The notes beneath the pieces are model-generated. The model was not told the DNA's origin and ran no database searches. It worked only from the letters and a program-made list of their open reading frames with translations. From Chryseobacterium sp. 36-9 (lineage in GTDB: Bacteria; Bacteroidota; Bacteroidia; Flavobacteriales; Weeksellaceae): DNA of 35,059 nt. This document shows positions 15,758-24,377 of this stretch, in pieces. How positions within the stretch are numbered: the first letter of the stretch is position 1; every line of letters starts with the position of its first letter. The DNA lies in NCBI GenBank assembly GCA_001898785.1, contig MKVE01000029.1, forward strand, positions 56,415 through 91,473, given 5' to 3'. Made by a program: the position numbers and the translations under genes.

Positions 15758-16819
15758 CTAAGCTTTCGCTAACAAAACCAAGCTGTGATCTTTTCCTCCC
15801 AAATGATTATAAAGCAAAATATTTTTAATTCCGTCTTTCTTTACAGAATTAATCATCATCACTTCCGGAATCTCCTGATTTTTAAGAATATGACAAGCCA
15901 TAAACGTTGAAAAACCACTTGCTGTATTGAATTCGCCACTCAAATGTTTATAATACAACAAAGCCGAATTTTCAAACAAATTCATTGCTTTTACATAATA
16001 AACATCCGATTTCGCATCTCCGCTGAAACCAAAAATCACAGCATCGATATCATTTTTAGACAAATTATTTTTAGCTAAAAAATCTTCAACAAACTGTTCC
16101 GTTTCTTCCAAATCTAATTGGCTATTGATCTCAATGTCTTGCAATTGAGCATAAGAATTTTCTGTTTTATCTTTCCCTAAAACAAAAAAGCTTGCCCCTT
16201 CTCCCCAAATGACACCGTCTGTTGTCGAGTTCAGATAATCAACGGGAAGATTTTCTTCTTTTTTAATGGTCTTGTTTAATCTGTACAATTCCATGGTTCG
16301 GTCGGTTTGTTCGTCTGTTGAACCTACCAAAACGTTTTCCGCCTCGTCATCATTGATCTGTAATTTTGCATCCAAAAACGAAAATTCCAGCGAAGAAGAT
16401 GTGTTGACATACGTGAAATTGTACGCGTGACATTGCAGACCTAACGCAATTTGCCCTGCAACCGTATTGTGTGTGGACTGAATAAAAAATGTAGGGGTGA
16501 GAAATTCTTCATTGTTATCCAATACATTTTTCAGGAATTTTTCAGAATCCTGGGAACAGCCCATTCCGGTTCCAACGATGATCGCTTCTGGATTTTCGAT
16601 TCGGGCTTCTTTTAAAGCATATTGTGAAGCTACGGAACTCATTTTTACGGTTTTAGACATTCTTCTGCTTGCTGCGGGCGGAATGAATTCCTTGTAATTG
16701 GGTTCGATCGCTTTTAAAACCTGAGATGAATTTTCGGGCTTAAGATTTTGGAAAAAATTTTCATTTAATGTGTCCTGAACCGAAATGCAGGCTGCACTGT
16801 TGATGTAAACTGCACTCAT
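15758..16819 (-). CDS. Chain-length-factor-like ketosynthase homologue (catalytic residues lost)
   Basis: 353 residues from MSAVYINSAA; the ATG at 16819 overlaps the stop of the upstream ketosynthase (ATGA), whereas the earlier ATG at 16846 would lengthen the overlap. The protein has the ketosynthase fold but none of the active-site residues. Where the Cys should be it reads NTSSSLEFSF (about 139-148, Ser at the Cys position), the first His region reads FGFSGDAKSD, and the GH motif reads SGEFNTASG. Coupled to an intact ketosynthase, this is the layout of a KS/CLF pair such as ApeO/ApeC, in which the inactive partner sets chain length. Pair formation is inference. Confidence 0.85.
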   Translation of the reverse strand: MSAVYINSAACISVQDTLNENFFQNLKPENSSQVLKAIEPNYKEFIPPAASRRMSKTVKMSSVASQYALKEARIENPEAIIVGTGMGCSQDSEKFLKNVLDNNEEFLTPTFFIQSTHNTVAGQIALGLQCHAYNFTYVNTSSSLEFSFLDAKLQINDDEAENVLVGSTDEQTDRTMELYRLNKTIKKEENLPVDYLNSTTDGVIWGEGASFFVLGKDKTENSYAQLQDIEINSQLDLEETEQFVEDFLAKNNLSKNDIDAVIFGFSGDAKSDVYYVKAMNLFENSALLYYKHLSGEFNTASGFSTFMACHILKNQEIPEVMMINSVKKDGIKNILLYNHLGGKDHSLVLLAKA

Positions 16820-18015
16820 GATTTTGAGAAAATTAAGGTTGAACAATTTCCTCCAAAACCAAACGAATTGGAAAGAACGTGGTTAATATTTTTCTCTTTG
16901 AGTTCAGTTACAGGTGTCAAATCAAATTCTTCCATTTTTGTTTTAAAATTCAGATTCGGGAAAATAAGATTGTTTTGAATGGCCAACAACGAATATACTG
17001 CCTCAATTCCCGCCGCCGCTGCCAAAGTATGACCCGTAAAAGCTTTTGTAGAACTGAATTCCGGAACTTTATTTTCTCCAAAAATTCGGATCATTGCAAT
17101 GCCTTCCGATAAATCATTATTCGGAGTTGCTGTTCCGTGAACGTTGATATAATCGATGTTTTCTTTATCCAACCCTGAAATTTTCAATGCTTTTTCCATG
17201 GCTAAATAAGCGCCTTGTCCGTTTTCCGAAGAAGCGGTCTGGTGATGTGCATCATTAGCATTTCCGTATCCTGAAAGATAGCCTAAGACTTTTTTATTTT
17301 CCTTTTTTACGATTTCATCAGATTCCAAAACGATGAAAGCGGCGGCTTCTCCCAGATTCAGGCCTTTTCTGTCGTTGTCGAAAGGAGTATTGTAAGAATC
17401 CGTCAGAATCATCAAGGTGTTGAAACCATTCAAAGTAAATTTTGAAAGAGAATCTGTTCCGCCAACAATCACACGATCCAAAACACCGTTTTTTATCAGT
17501 TTTGCGCCCATCATAATCGCATTGGCTGCAGACGAACAAGCCGTACTGATGGTTGAAACCATGCCTTTCAGACCCAAATAATCTGCAATCAATAACGATG
17601 AATTTCCTGCATCATGTGCGTCAATATATTTTTGCTTTTCAGGAAAGTCTTCGTAAGTGTAGAAATATTTTTCGGTTACGTCCATTCCGCCAACGCTGGT
17701 TGAGGAAATCAGGCCGGTTTTATACTCATTAATGTCTGAAATTCCGGCACTTTCTACAGCTTCTTTTGCAGCAATCATTCCCAACAAAGAGGTTCTTGTT
17801 GCGTTGTTATCTTCATTCAACTGAAGTTTTTCAACAAGTTCTTCATTAGACAATTTTATTTCGCCCGTTTTGATATTTCCGGAATGACGGGTTTCAAACA
17901 AGCTAATGTCTGAAATTCCATGTTTTCCGGATTTCAGCGAACTCAAATTTTCTTCCACATTGTTTCCAATAGCGGAAATGATGCCCATTCCTGTGATGGC
18001 AATTTTTTGACCCAT
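16816..18015 (-). CDS. Beta-ketoacyl-ACP synthase, ApeO-like ketosynthase subunit
   Basis: A 399-residue condensing enzyme with a full catalytic set: Cys160 in STACSSAANA, His293 in NVHGTATPNND and His329 in AFTGHTLAAAAG. The gene overlaps the inactive homologue downstream by 4 bases, which strongly suggests a heterodimer. The family role is repeated malonyl-ACP condensation to build the polyene. It is preceded by an 8-nt-unit palindrome and an ACP gene. Confidence 0.92.
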   Translation of the reverse strand: MGQKIAITGMGIISAIGNNVEENLSSLKSGKHGISDISLFETRHSGNIKTGEIKLSNEELVEKLQLNEDNNATRTSLLGMIAAKEAVESAGISDINEYKTGLISSTSVGGMDVTEKYFYTYEDFPEKQKYIDAHDAGNSSLLIADYLGLKGMVSTISTACSSAANAIMMGAKLIKNGVLDRVIVGGTDSLSKFTLNGFNTLMILTDSYNTPFDNDRKGLNLGEAAAFIVLESDEIVKKENKKVLGYLSGYGNANDAHHQTASSENGQGAYLAMEKALKISGLDKENIDYINVHGTATPNNDLSEGIAMIRIFGENKVPEFSSTKAFTGHTLAAAAGIEAVYSLLAIQNNLIFPNLNFKTKMEEFDLTPVTELKEKNINHVLSNSFGFGGNCSTLIFSKS

Positions 18016-18026
18016 TTTACAAAATG

Positions 18027-18086
18027 TAACAATATATCAATGTAACAGTTTACCAATTGCTAGACTGTTACATGGATTCCTTGGTA
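18027..18086. repeat. Palindromic intergenic element made of 8-nt units
   Basis: Four direct 8-nt units (for example TAACAATA and TATCAATG) at 18027-18058 and four inverted units at 18055-18086. The arms share the central AATT, and about 25 of 32 positions pair. It fills nearly the whole spacer between the ACP and the ketosynthase, so it would be transcribed within the operon. It is related to 5253-5320 and 6832-6855. Confidence 0.7.
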
Positions 18087-18093
18087 TATTAAT

Positions 18094-18351
18094 TTATTTC
18101 GTTCTGTTTTCTTCAATGAATTTCGCCATGGTGTCGATCGAAGAAAAAATTTCTTTCCCTTTTTTCGGATCGGCTAATTTGATTCCGTATTCTTTATCCA
18201 AAAGCACGATCAATTCCAGAGCGTCGATAGAATCCAACCCAAGACCTCCGCCGAATAACGGATCTGTATCTTTGATTTCTTCTACTGCAACGTCTTCTAA
18301 ATTAAGAACTTCGATGATTTTGTGCTTTAATTCTTCTCTTAAGTTTTCCAT
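18094..18351 (-). CDS. Acyl carrier protein
   Basis: 85 residues with the phosphopantetheine site GLGLDSIDALELIVLL (Ser41), acidic throughout. It lies just upstream of the KS/CLF pair and is the likely carrier for that pair. It is distinct in sequence from the ACP at 6560-6814. Two ACPs fit a scheme in which aryl polyene and alkylresorcinol precursors, or starter and extender chains, use separate carriers; which does which cannot be told from sequence. Confidence 0.92.
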   Translation of the reverse strand: MENLREELKHKIIEVLNLEDVAVEEIKDTDPLFGGGLGLDSIDALELIVLLDKEYGIKLADPKKGKEIFSSIDTMAKFIEENRTK

Positions 18352-18388
18352 AATTTATTCTAATAAATAACTATTTTAAAGTAATGTT

Positions 18389-19201
18389 TTATTTTAAAAA
18401 GTGCTTTTCTTCAATATTTTCAAGCACCTTCATCTGATGAATTGCAATTTTATTAAGCCTTTGCAAACGCTCACCTTGGCTGAAGTTTTCCTGAATAAAA
18501 ATAGCATTGATGTTTTCCAGATTTGAGATACAAATCAATTGATTCATCGTAGCGTAATCCCGGATATTTCCCTTCTTTTCAGGATTTAAATCTCGCCATT
18601 GGCGTGCTGTAATTCCAAATAATGCCACATTAAGAACATCTGCCTCATTGGCATAAATAATAGAAATCTCTTTTGAAGAAACTTCTTTTGGAATGAGATT
18701 TTCCTGAATGGCATTGGTATGAATATGGTAATTTATTTTTGCCAATTCTCTTTTGGCAGACCAGCCGATCTGTTTGAATTCTTCTTCTTTTAATCTTTGG
18801 AATTCTTTTATTAAATAGAGCTTAAAAGATACACTGATTGCAGAGCCGAATTCAAAAGCAATATCCTTATGAGCAAAAGTTCCGCCATACTTGCCCTTTT
18901 TTACAGTAATTCCCACTGCATTTGTTTTTTCAATCCACTCAGAAATACTGAGTGTAAAGCTAGGCAACCCGGCTTGCATTTTAAAGTGGTCAGATTCGAC
19001 CACTTTAAAATTGGGATTGTTGATAAGCTCCCAAGTACTTAAAAATTCTAATGCAAAACGAGTTCTAATCCAGTTTTTGATAATATCAGCAGCACGGCTT
19101 TCGCTTTCTTTTGCGTTAGCCATATCGGTAAGAGAAATGAAATCTGTATTCTCTACAGATAGTATCGTGATTTCTGAATTTTCTACTTTAATTTTTGCCA
19201 T
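18389..19201 (-). CDS. KilA-N domain protein
   Basis: 270 residues. The first 130 carry the KilA-N pattern: FISLTDMANA, IIKNWIRTRFALEFLSTWE, and KGKYGGTFAHKDIAFEFGSAIS. KilA-N is a DNA-binding domain best known from phages and large DNA viruses. The rest is helical with no domain I recognise. The gene sits on the same strand as its biosynthetic neighbours, 17 bp after one and 37 bp before the next. It has no evident link to polyketide chemistry. A minus-strand TATATTTG at 19238-19231, inside the end of the upstream gene, could be its own -7 element, but I see no matching -33 element. It may be an inserted passenger gene or a recruited regulator. Confidence 0.85.
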   Translation of the reverse strand: MAKIKVENSEITILSVENTDFISLTDMANAKESESRAADIIKNWIRTRFALEFLSTWELINNPNFKVVESDHFKMQAGLPSFTLSISEWIEKTNAVGITVKKGKYGGTFAHKDIAFEFGSAISVSFKLYLIKEFQRLKEEEFKQIGWSAKRELAKINYHIHTNAIQENLIPKEVSSKEISIIYANEADVLNVALFGITARQWRDLNPEKKGNIRDYATMNQLICISNLENINAIFIQENFSQGERLQRLNKIAIHQMKVLENIEEKHFLK

Positions 19202-19218
19202 TCAAATTTTTAAATTTT

Positions 19219-19767
19219 TTACAAAGTAAGCAAATATACGAAAGCTTGATAACTTTCCTGATATAGTTCTACCCAGCCACACAAGACTTTATCAGCCTTG
19301 CCCAAATGTAAAATCTGTGTTGCGTAATCGTTTAAAAAATTTTCATCAAATTCGTCCAAAACGAAAAAAGCATTCTCTGTTTGCATTTTATGTTTGATGC
19401 TGATTTCGCCCACGCAGATATTAGGCAAAGTATACACAAAAACGGCAGGACTTGGAAAATAATTTTCCTTTGAATTGATACTTTCCTGATATTTAAGATC
19501 AGTGTCTAAACTTGATGATCTGTTGGCAAAAACCAAAGCCATTCTGCTATGGTCTTCGTCCTTTAAAATCATTTCGGACGCGAGAAAAGCGAGTTTGCTT
19601 AAGTTATCCATTTTATGAAATTTTGGATAATTCAATGCTAAACTTTTATAAGCTTCTTTCGCAAAATCTGAAAAATTTTCAGTTGGAGTTTCAAAAATAA
19701 TATCGTTGTTGAGAACGATTTTTGAATTTTCTATGGTGCAAATGTCTGTTTTCTTCATGGTTTTCAT
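19219..19767 (-). CDS. Small ketosynthase-like protein (N-terminal half only)
   Basis: 182 residues. The pattern [14 protein letters not shown], then [36 protein letters not shown], follows the part of the ketosynthase fold leading up to the active-site region, but there is no catalytic Cys and no C-terminal His motifs. It is not an obvious broken gene: it has clean start and stop codons and is one base after the intact ketosynthase upstream, so it looks retained. It may be a small partner of that ketosynthase. Two ATG codons (19767 and 19758) are possible starts. Confidence 0.68.
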   Translation of the reverse strand: MKTMKKTDICTIENSKIVLNNDIIFETPTENFSDFAKEAYKSLALNYPKFHKMDNLSKLAFLASEMILKDEDHSRMALVFANRSSSLDTDLKYQESINSKENYFPSPAVFVYTLPNICVGEISIKHKMQTENAFFVLDEFDENFLNDYATQILHLGKADKVLCGWVELYQESYQAFVYLLTL

Positions 19768-19768
19768 T

Positions 19769-20941
19769 TTAACATTTTTCTAAAACAATTGCTGCATTAC
19801 ACCCACCAAAACCTGATGCTGTTTTCAAAATATATTTGATTTCCGCAGGCTGGTTTTCTTTGATAATATTCAAAGGTTGGGAAGTTCCCGTTTGTTCGAA
19901 ATTTTTTGATGGAATTAATATATTTTTCAAAGCGCTTTCCATGGAAATAATGCTTTCCAATAATCCCGATGCTCCCAGACAATGTCCATAATAACCTTTC
20001 ATGCTGTTCAGAGGAACATTTTGCAATTCTATTCTGTTGAAAGCGATGGCTTCCATTTCGTCATTGTAAATGGTTGCTGTTCCGTGCGCCGAAATAAAAT
20101 CGATTTTTTCTGTCGGGATATTGGCTTCTGTCATTGCATTTTTGATGCTTGCAAACAATCCATCACCGGTTCTTGATGGGCCCGAAATATGATTGGCATC
20201 ATTGATGGCTGAATCTCCTAAAACTTTAAAACTAAATTTTTCGTTTTTATTTAATTCAGAAGTTATATAAGCTGCTGCGGTTGCTTCGCCGATGTTGATT
20301 CCGTCGCGGTTTTTGTCGTAAGGTTTGCAGATTTCTGTTCCGATTGCTTGAAAAGAATTGAAACCTGAAATTACAAACTCAGAAATTTCGTCTCCGGCAA
20401 TGACAAAAGCATCTTTATATTTTCCAGCCCGAATCATGTTCTTAGCCACAGCAATCGCCATTACCCCCGAAACACAGGCATTAGAAACAACAATCGGTTT
20501 CGTTTTAAATCCAAAAAAATCAGCAATTTTTTGAGCTAACCTAGGAAGAAAAACGCCTTCCGGTAAAGTCTTCTGGTTTTTTAGTAAACTAATATTTCCT
20601 TTTGTGGATGATAAAATAAAAGCCGTTTCGTCTGAAATCTGATGTTTTTCAACCAAAGGTTTTAAACTCAACAAAAACATTTTTTCAAGCCTTGTGAATT
20701 CCGTACTGTCATTGGCTAAATGTCGAATCTCCGATTTCTGAGCGGAGTCGAAGAATCTATTAAATTCTTCGTTCAGTTTTTCGGAATCAATCATAGAAGC
20801 ATAAAAAGGCTCCTGATTTTCTATAATTTTATGTAAAGCTACGCCTGATTTTCCTTCCAAAAGAGCATTCCAGTTCGAAGAAACATCAAAACCTAAAGGC
20901 GTGACGCAGTTGTAGTCTGTGATGTAAATTTCTTTCCTCAT
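19769..20941 (-). CDS. Beta-ketoacyl-ACP synthase with an in-frame repeat insertion
   Basis: 390 residues. Catalytic Cys156 ([10 protein letters not shown]), His286 ([11 protein letters not shown]) and His320 ([10 protein letters not shown]) are all present, so it is probably active. Residues 62-68 (RFFDSAQ) are encoded by a copy of the GTCATTCTGA-type repeat, giving a patch unlike the rest of the family. Its ATG overlaps the stop of the thioesterase by 4 bases, and it is followed after one base by the half-ketosynthase. It is one of three intact FabF-type ketosynthases in the window; division of labour is unknown. Confidence 0.9.
   Translation of the reverse strand: MRKEIYITDYNCVTPLGFDVSSNWNALLEGKSGVALHKIIENQEPFYASMIDSEKLNEEFNRFFDSAQKSEIRHLANDSTEFTRLEKMFLLSLKPLVEKHQISDETAFILSSTKGNISLLKNQKTLPEGVFLPRLAQKIADFFGFKTKPIVVSNACVSGVMAIAVAKNMIRAGKYKDAFVIAGDEISEFVISGFNSFQAIGTEICKPYDKNRDGINIGEATAAAYITSELNKNEKFSFKVLGDSAINDANHISGPSRTGDGLFASIKNAMTEANIPTEKIDFISAHGTATIYNDEMEAIAFNRIELQNVPLNSMKGYYGHCLGASGLLESIISMESALKNILIPSKNFEQTGTSQPLNIIKENQPAEIKYILKTASGFGGCNAAIVLEKC
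20736..20758 (-). repeat. GTCATTCTGA-type repeat inside a coding region
   Basis: Minus-strand core AGATTCTTCGACTCCGCTCA, translated in frame as RFFDSAQ (residues 62-68 of the ketosynthase). Flanking bases on the gene's 5' side (to about 20770) add GAAGAAT, the inverted partner of the ATTCTTC in the core, so the element retains the inner-arm layout of the intergenic copy at 15667-15742. It has not broken the frame. Confidence 0.75.
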
Positions 20942-21363
20942 GATAATCCCATTTTATCTTTCCAAGCCTGAAAAAACTCAGGATTATACAAACATAAATT
21001 ATTGTCAGAATCCAGGAAAACCTGAATGGTTTCTCCCGAACAGACCAATTTATTATCTTCGTTGAAGAGTTCGTATCTGTAAATTAATTTTGCCGAATTT
21101 GAATTCACGAAAGTGGTTACAATTTTAAAGGTTTCCCCGTATTTTAAAGGAAGAAAATGTTCACAGGTGCTTTTTACGATCGGTGTAACATAACCCGCTT
21201 TCTGAATATCAAGATACGTCAAACCGTGCTGTCTTCCGAAAGCTTCTCTTCCGTCCTCGAAATACACGATGTAATGTCCATGCCAGACAATTCCCAACGG
21301 ATCTGTTTCGTTGAACCTTACGCGAACTTCCTCTGTACAAGTTAAATTTTCTTTAGACTGCAT
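20938..21363 (-). CDS. Acyl-CoA/ACP thioesterase, 4HBT (YbgC-like) hotdog family
   Basis: 141 residues. VRFNETDPLGIVWHGHYIVYFEDGREAF matches the 4-hydroxybenzoyl-CoA thioesterase signature, with the catalytic Asp in TDPLGIVWHGHY. These enzymes hydrolyse acyl thioesters. In aryl polyene clusters a thioesterase of this kind is common and may release or proofread intermediates. It overlaps the ABC permease gene by 11 bp and the ketosynthase by 4 bp, indicating tight translational coupling. Confidence 0.88.
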   Translation of the reverse strand: MQSKENLTCTEEVRVRFNETDPLGIVWHGHYIVYFEDGREAFGRQHGLTYLDIQKAGYVTPIVKSTCEHFLPLKYGETFKIVTTFVNSNSAKLIYRYELFNEDNKLVCSGETIQVFLDSDNNLCLYNPEFFQAWKDKMGLS

Positions 21364-22621
21364 TTTGTTTTCTTTCGTAAAATAATGAAATAGCGACCAT
21401 GGCTACATAAAATAAAAATAAGAAAGTGATTTCTTTCGCAATTCCGCCGATTCCGCTGTTTCTTAAAATGATATCGTAGTACGCATTCAAGCCCCAGTTC
21501 ATAGGAGAGAATTTGGCGATGGTCTGCATAAATTCCGGCATTAAAAATACAGGAACCCAGATTCCGCCGACAGCCGCTAAAACGACAACTGAAGTTGCTC
21601 CAAATGGTGCAGACTGTTCCTGTGTGTCGGCAACAGTTCCCAATAAAACACCAAATCCAATCGCTGCCAAACCTGAAAATAGGGTCACAACAATAAGCTG
21701 GAACATTTTCCCTGTGACGTCGAACTGTGGTAAATCCATGTAAGGGAAAAGGTAAATTCCTACCGCCACCATCAGTAAAAACTGAATGACACAAATGATA
21801 AGATACGTAAATGTTTTTCCTAAAATATGAATAAAATAGGGAGTCGGACTGATTCTCGCTCTCACGCTCGTTCCCTGACTTTTCTCTTTTACTAAATTAA
21901 TCGATAAAGGAACCACAATAAAGAAAATCGCAAACAAAGCCCAAGCCGGGACGTTGTGCTGAACGGAATTCGGCATGACATCCATATTGCCTTTTTTAGG
22001 AGTGATTTCTTTAAAGCTGATCAAATTTTTATTTTCTTCCAGATTTTCTGTCGTTCCCAGCTGATCCTGGAAAGCTTTATAAATCTTTTTGTTTTCGATC
22101 TCAAAAACCATTTTGTTCACGGCATTCATCACGTTGTTTTTGAAGCCGATATTCGTAGCCGGATCAAAATACAGATGAATATCTTTCGCTTTTGAAACCG
22201 TTTTCTTCACTGCGGAAGAATCCGTTTCCAAACCGAATGAACTGACGATGGTCTGAACTTTAGAATCAATATTTGAATTGATATCTTTTGTTAAATTTTT
22301 TGGAATAACAATTGCCATCTGATAATCTCCGCCAAAAACAGCATCCTGTGCAGATTTTTCCGTGAAATTAGTCAGCAGTTCAAATGTTTTGCTGCTTTGG
22401 AGTTCCTGCTTTATGTTTTTTGAAACCTCAGACTTGTCGTTATCAATGAAAATGATTGGAATTTTTGAGCCTTCCAGATTTTTAAAAGTAGAATCCTGAA
22501 TCAAGGTAATCGTGATAATCAGCAATAAAGGCATCACGAAAATAATGACAATTCCTCCGATATCTCTTTTCAGCAAAAGGATTTCCTTAACGAAACTTCT
22601 CCACAATTTATACAACAACAT
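21353..22621 (-). CDS. ABC-2 type transporter permease
   Basis: 422 residues. One N-terminal membrane segment (about 23-43) is followed by a large extracytoplasmic domain (about 44-215) and then five or six membrane segments to the end; this is the ABC-2 export permease layout (YhgE/DrrB-like). The start overlaps the ATPase gene by 14 bp, so both are made together. A half-size permease would act as a dimer. Likely cargo is a hydrophobic pigment component, by context only. Confidence 0.88.
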   Translation of the reverse strand: MLLYKLWRSFVKEILLLKRDIGGIVIIFVMPLLLIITITLIQDSTFKNLEGSKIPIIFIDNDKSEVSKNIKQELQSSKTFELLTNFTEKSAQDAVFGGDYQMAIVIPKNLTKDINSNIDSKVQTIVSSFGLETDSSAVKKTVSKAKDIHLYFDPATNIGFKNNVMNAVNKMVFEIENKKIYKAFQDQLGTTENLEENKNLISFKEITPKKGNMDVMPNSVQHNVPAWALFAIFFIVVPLSINLVKEKSQGTSVRARISPTPYFIHILGKTFTYLIICVIQFLLMVAVGIYLFPYMDLPQFDVTGKMFQLIVVTLFSGLAAIGFGVLLGTVADTQEQSAPFGATSVVVLAAVGGIWVPVFLMPEFMQTIAKFSPMNWGLNAYYDIILRNSGIGGIAKEITFLFLFYVAMVAISLFYERKQNAV

Positions 22622-23363
22622 CTCTTAATTCTTTTCCGGTTAATGAAATGAAAACATCTTCTAAGTTTTCGGCATTTGTTACTCTGTTCACCAATTCTTC
22701 AGGACTTCCCACCGCATGAATCTTTCCATGGTCGATGATGGCAATTTTTGTACAGAATTCCTCTGCTTCTGAAAGGTGATGAGATGTATAAATGATACAG
22801 GTTCCTTTTTTATTTAGCTCTAAAAGATGATCAATAATGGCTTTTTTTGACTGAACATCAACACCAACAGTTGGTTCGTCAAGGAATAAAACTTTAGGAT
22901 TGTGAAGGGTTCCCGCGATCAGATTACAGCGACGCTTCATTCCCCCTGAAAACTGTTCTACTTTTTTATCTGCGAATTTTGACAAACCCATGATTTCCAA
23001 AGATTCATCAATAGCATTTCTTAATTTTTTATGACTTAAGCCATACAGACTTCCAAAAAACATTAAGTTTTCTTTAGCGGTCAAAGTTGGATACAAAGCA
23101 TATTCCTGCGGAACGATTCCGATGATTTGTCTTAATTTAAAACCATCTTTTTGAGGAGACAATCCATTGATTTTAAAGCTTCCTGATGTTGGTTTTATTA
23201 AACCTGAAAGCATGGAAATCAATGTGGTTTTTCCTGCTCCGTTTGGACCCAGAATTCCGTAGATTTCGTCTTTATCAATATTCAACGAAATATCATTTAC
23301 AGAAAACTCTTCTGCATTTTTATATTTTTTATATAAATTTTTAATCTCAATAAAATTCTCCAT
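22608..23363 (-). CDS. ABC transporter ATP-binding protein
   Basis: 251 residues with Walker A GPNGAGKTT (39-47), ABC signature FSGGMKRR (138-145) and Walker B VLFLDEP (158-164), followed by a D-loop VGVD. It belongs to the drug/lipid export type (CcmA/DrrA-like). It overlaps the permease gene and starts directly after the BtrH-like gene's stop. It powers export by the partner permease. Confidence 0.93.
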   Translation of the reverse strand: MENFIEIKNLYKKYKNAEEFSVNDISLNIDKDEIYGILGPNGAGKTTLISMLSGLIKPTSGSFKINGLSPQKDGFKLRQIIGIVPQEYALYPTLTAKENLMFFGSLYGLSHKKLRNAIDESLEIMGLSKFADKKVEQFSGGMKRRCNLIAGTLHNPKVLFLDEPTVGVDVQSKKAIIDHLLELNKKGTCIIYTSHHLSEAEEFCTKIAIIDHGKIHAVGSPEELVNRVTNAENLEDVFISLTGKELRDVVV

Positions 23364-24359
23364 TTAGATCGCTTTTCTCAGTTTTTTATAGAAAGCTTCT
23401 TCCAGATCTGCGATATGAAGCATAGTTTTCGAAAGCTGGTTGTAAATATCGCTTTTCGAATTCCTGTTTTTGTAGACTCTTGCAATATCCACCGCAAAAT
23501 CTCTCCAAAGATCACCGATTGCTGTAATTTCTTTAGAAAGCTCTCTCAATTCATCATTTTTAAGGATCACTGCAGCTTCCTGTAAGAAAGCTCCATAAAT
23601 AAATCTGAAACCACCACCTCCGGTTCCGATTTCTTCCTGCATTCTGATCAGTTGTCCCAAATAATGATTGGTTGTTTTGGTTCCTTTTTTTGCAGCCCAT
23701 TTCGGAATGCTTTTTGCGACCCAACGCATGGCTTTTACTCCAATGATCGGAACGGGAGCCAACATATTTTTACAAGTATCTTTAATTCCTTTTTTGATCG
23801 CTTCTTCCAGATTTACATTTTCGGGAATGTAAGTAGGGTAGTACATATGGCCTTTTGGCGGAAGAGCGCCTTTTGCATATCTTACTTTTTCCAGTTCGGC
23901 TTCGGTAAGCGTAGTGGTGTAATCCATCACAGGATCACTGATCAGGAATTTTCCGTCTTCTTTTCCGTAAACAACCAGGTTGTGAGCGTTGAAGTGGAAT
24001 TTATATTCTTCAGGAAAATAAGTAAGATTGAAAACGCCAACCTGAAGTCCTGTCGGGATATTATTTTCTAAATTTTTTTCCAGCGCTTTTTGGGCTTCTG
24101 CCGGATTTGAGAATTTAATTCTTTTAATTTTTATTCCCAGTCTTTTTGCCGCTTTGCTGAAAATCGCACCTGGCATCGGGCGATAACTGAAACCGGGAGC
24201 GAAATTCACTTTTAAAAAAGGAAGATATACAAAGAACAATCCGGAACCGATTCCGAAAATCATGGGTTCGCTGAGTTTTAACCCTTTGTTTAATAGTAAA
24301 TTAGAGGCGACACCGTTTTCGCAATGTGCGGTCTGATGGTGTTCAAAATTAAGTTTCAT
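23364..24359 (-). CDS. BtrH N-terminal / DUF4872 family protein
   Basis: 331 residues. The N-terminus HHQTAHCENGVASNLLL, with Cys13, matches the BtrH N-terminal domain, a papain-like fold used for acyl transfer in butirosin synthesis. Histidine in FNAHNLVVYG (about 123-130) and Asp in ISDPVMDY could complete the active site. The C-terminal half matches DUF4872 in general character. Inference: it transfers an acyl group from an ACP to an acceptor, possibly the ester link between polyene and resorcinol. It directly precedes the ABC ATPase gene. Confidence 0.8.
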   Translation of the reverse strand: MKLNFEHHQTAHCENGVASNLLLNKGLKLSEPMIFGIGSGLFFVYLPFLKVNFAPGFSYRPMPGAIFSKAAKRLGIKIKRIKFSNPAEAQKALEKNLENNIPTGLQVGVFNLTYFPEEYKFHFNAHNLVVYGKEDGKFLISDPVMDYTTTLTEAELEKVRYAKGALPPKGHMYYPTYIPENVNLEEAIKKGIKDTCKNMLAPVPIIGVKAMRWVAKSIPKWAAKKGTKTTNHYLGQLIRMQEEIGTGGGGFRFIYGAFLQEAAVILKNDELRELSKEITAIGDLWRDFAVDIARVYKNRNSKSDIYNQLSKTMLHIADLEEAFYKKLRKAI

Positions 24360-24377
24360 TCTTAGCTTGATTTTACC

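Noticed and set aside
15758-16819. Chain-length-factor gene as a decayed ketosynthase pseudogene
   Set aside because: Frame is intact, start overlaps the KS stop, and residue changes match the known KS/CLF arrangement.
18389-19201. KilA-N gene as sign of a prophage
   Set aside because: No integrase, structural phage genes, attachment-site repeats or composition shift around it; only a single gene is present.
21342-21794. 150-residue minus-strand reading frame overlapping the ABC permease
   Set aside because: It lies wholly over a well-supported permease gene in another frame and its sequence is Cys/Arg-rich without domain features.
23652-24071. 139-residue plus-strand frame opposite the BtrH-like gene
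   Set aside because: Phe/Ser/Ile-rich antisense translation typical of a shadow frame.
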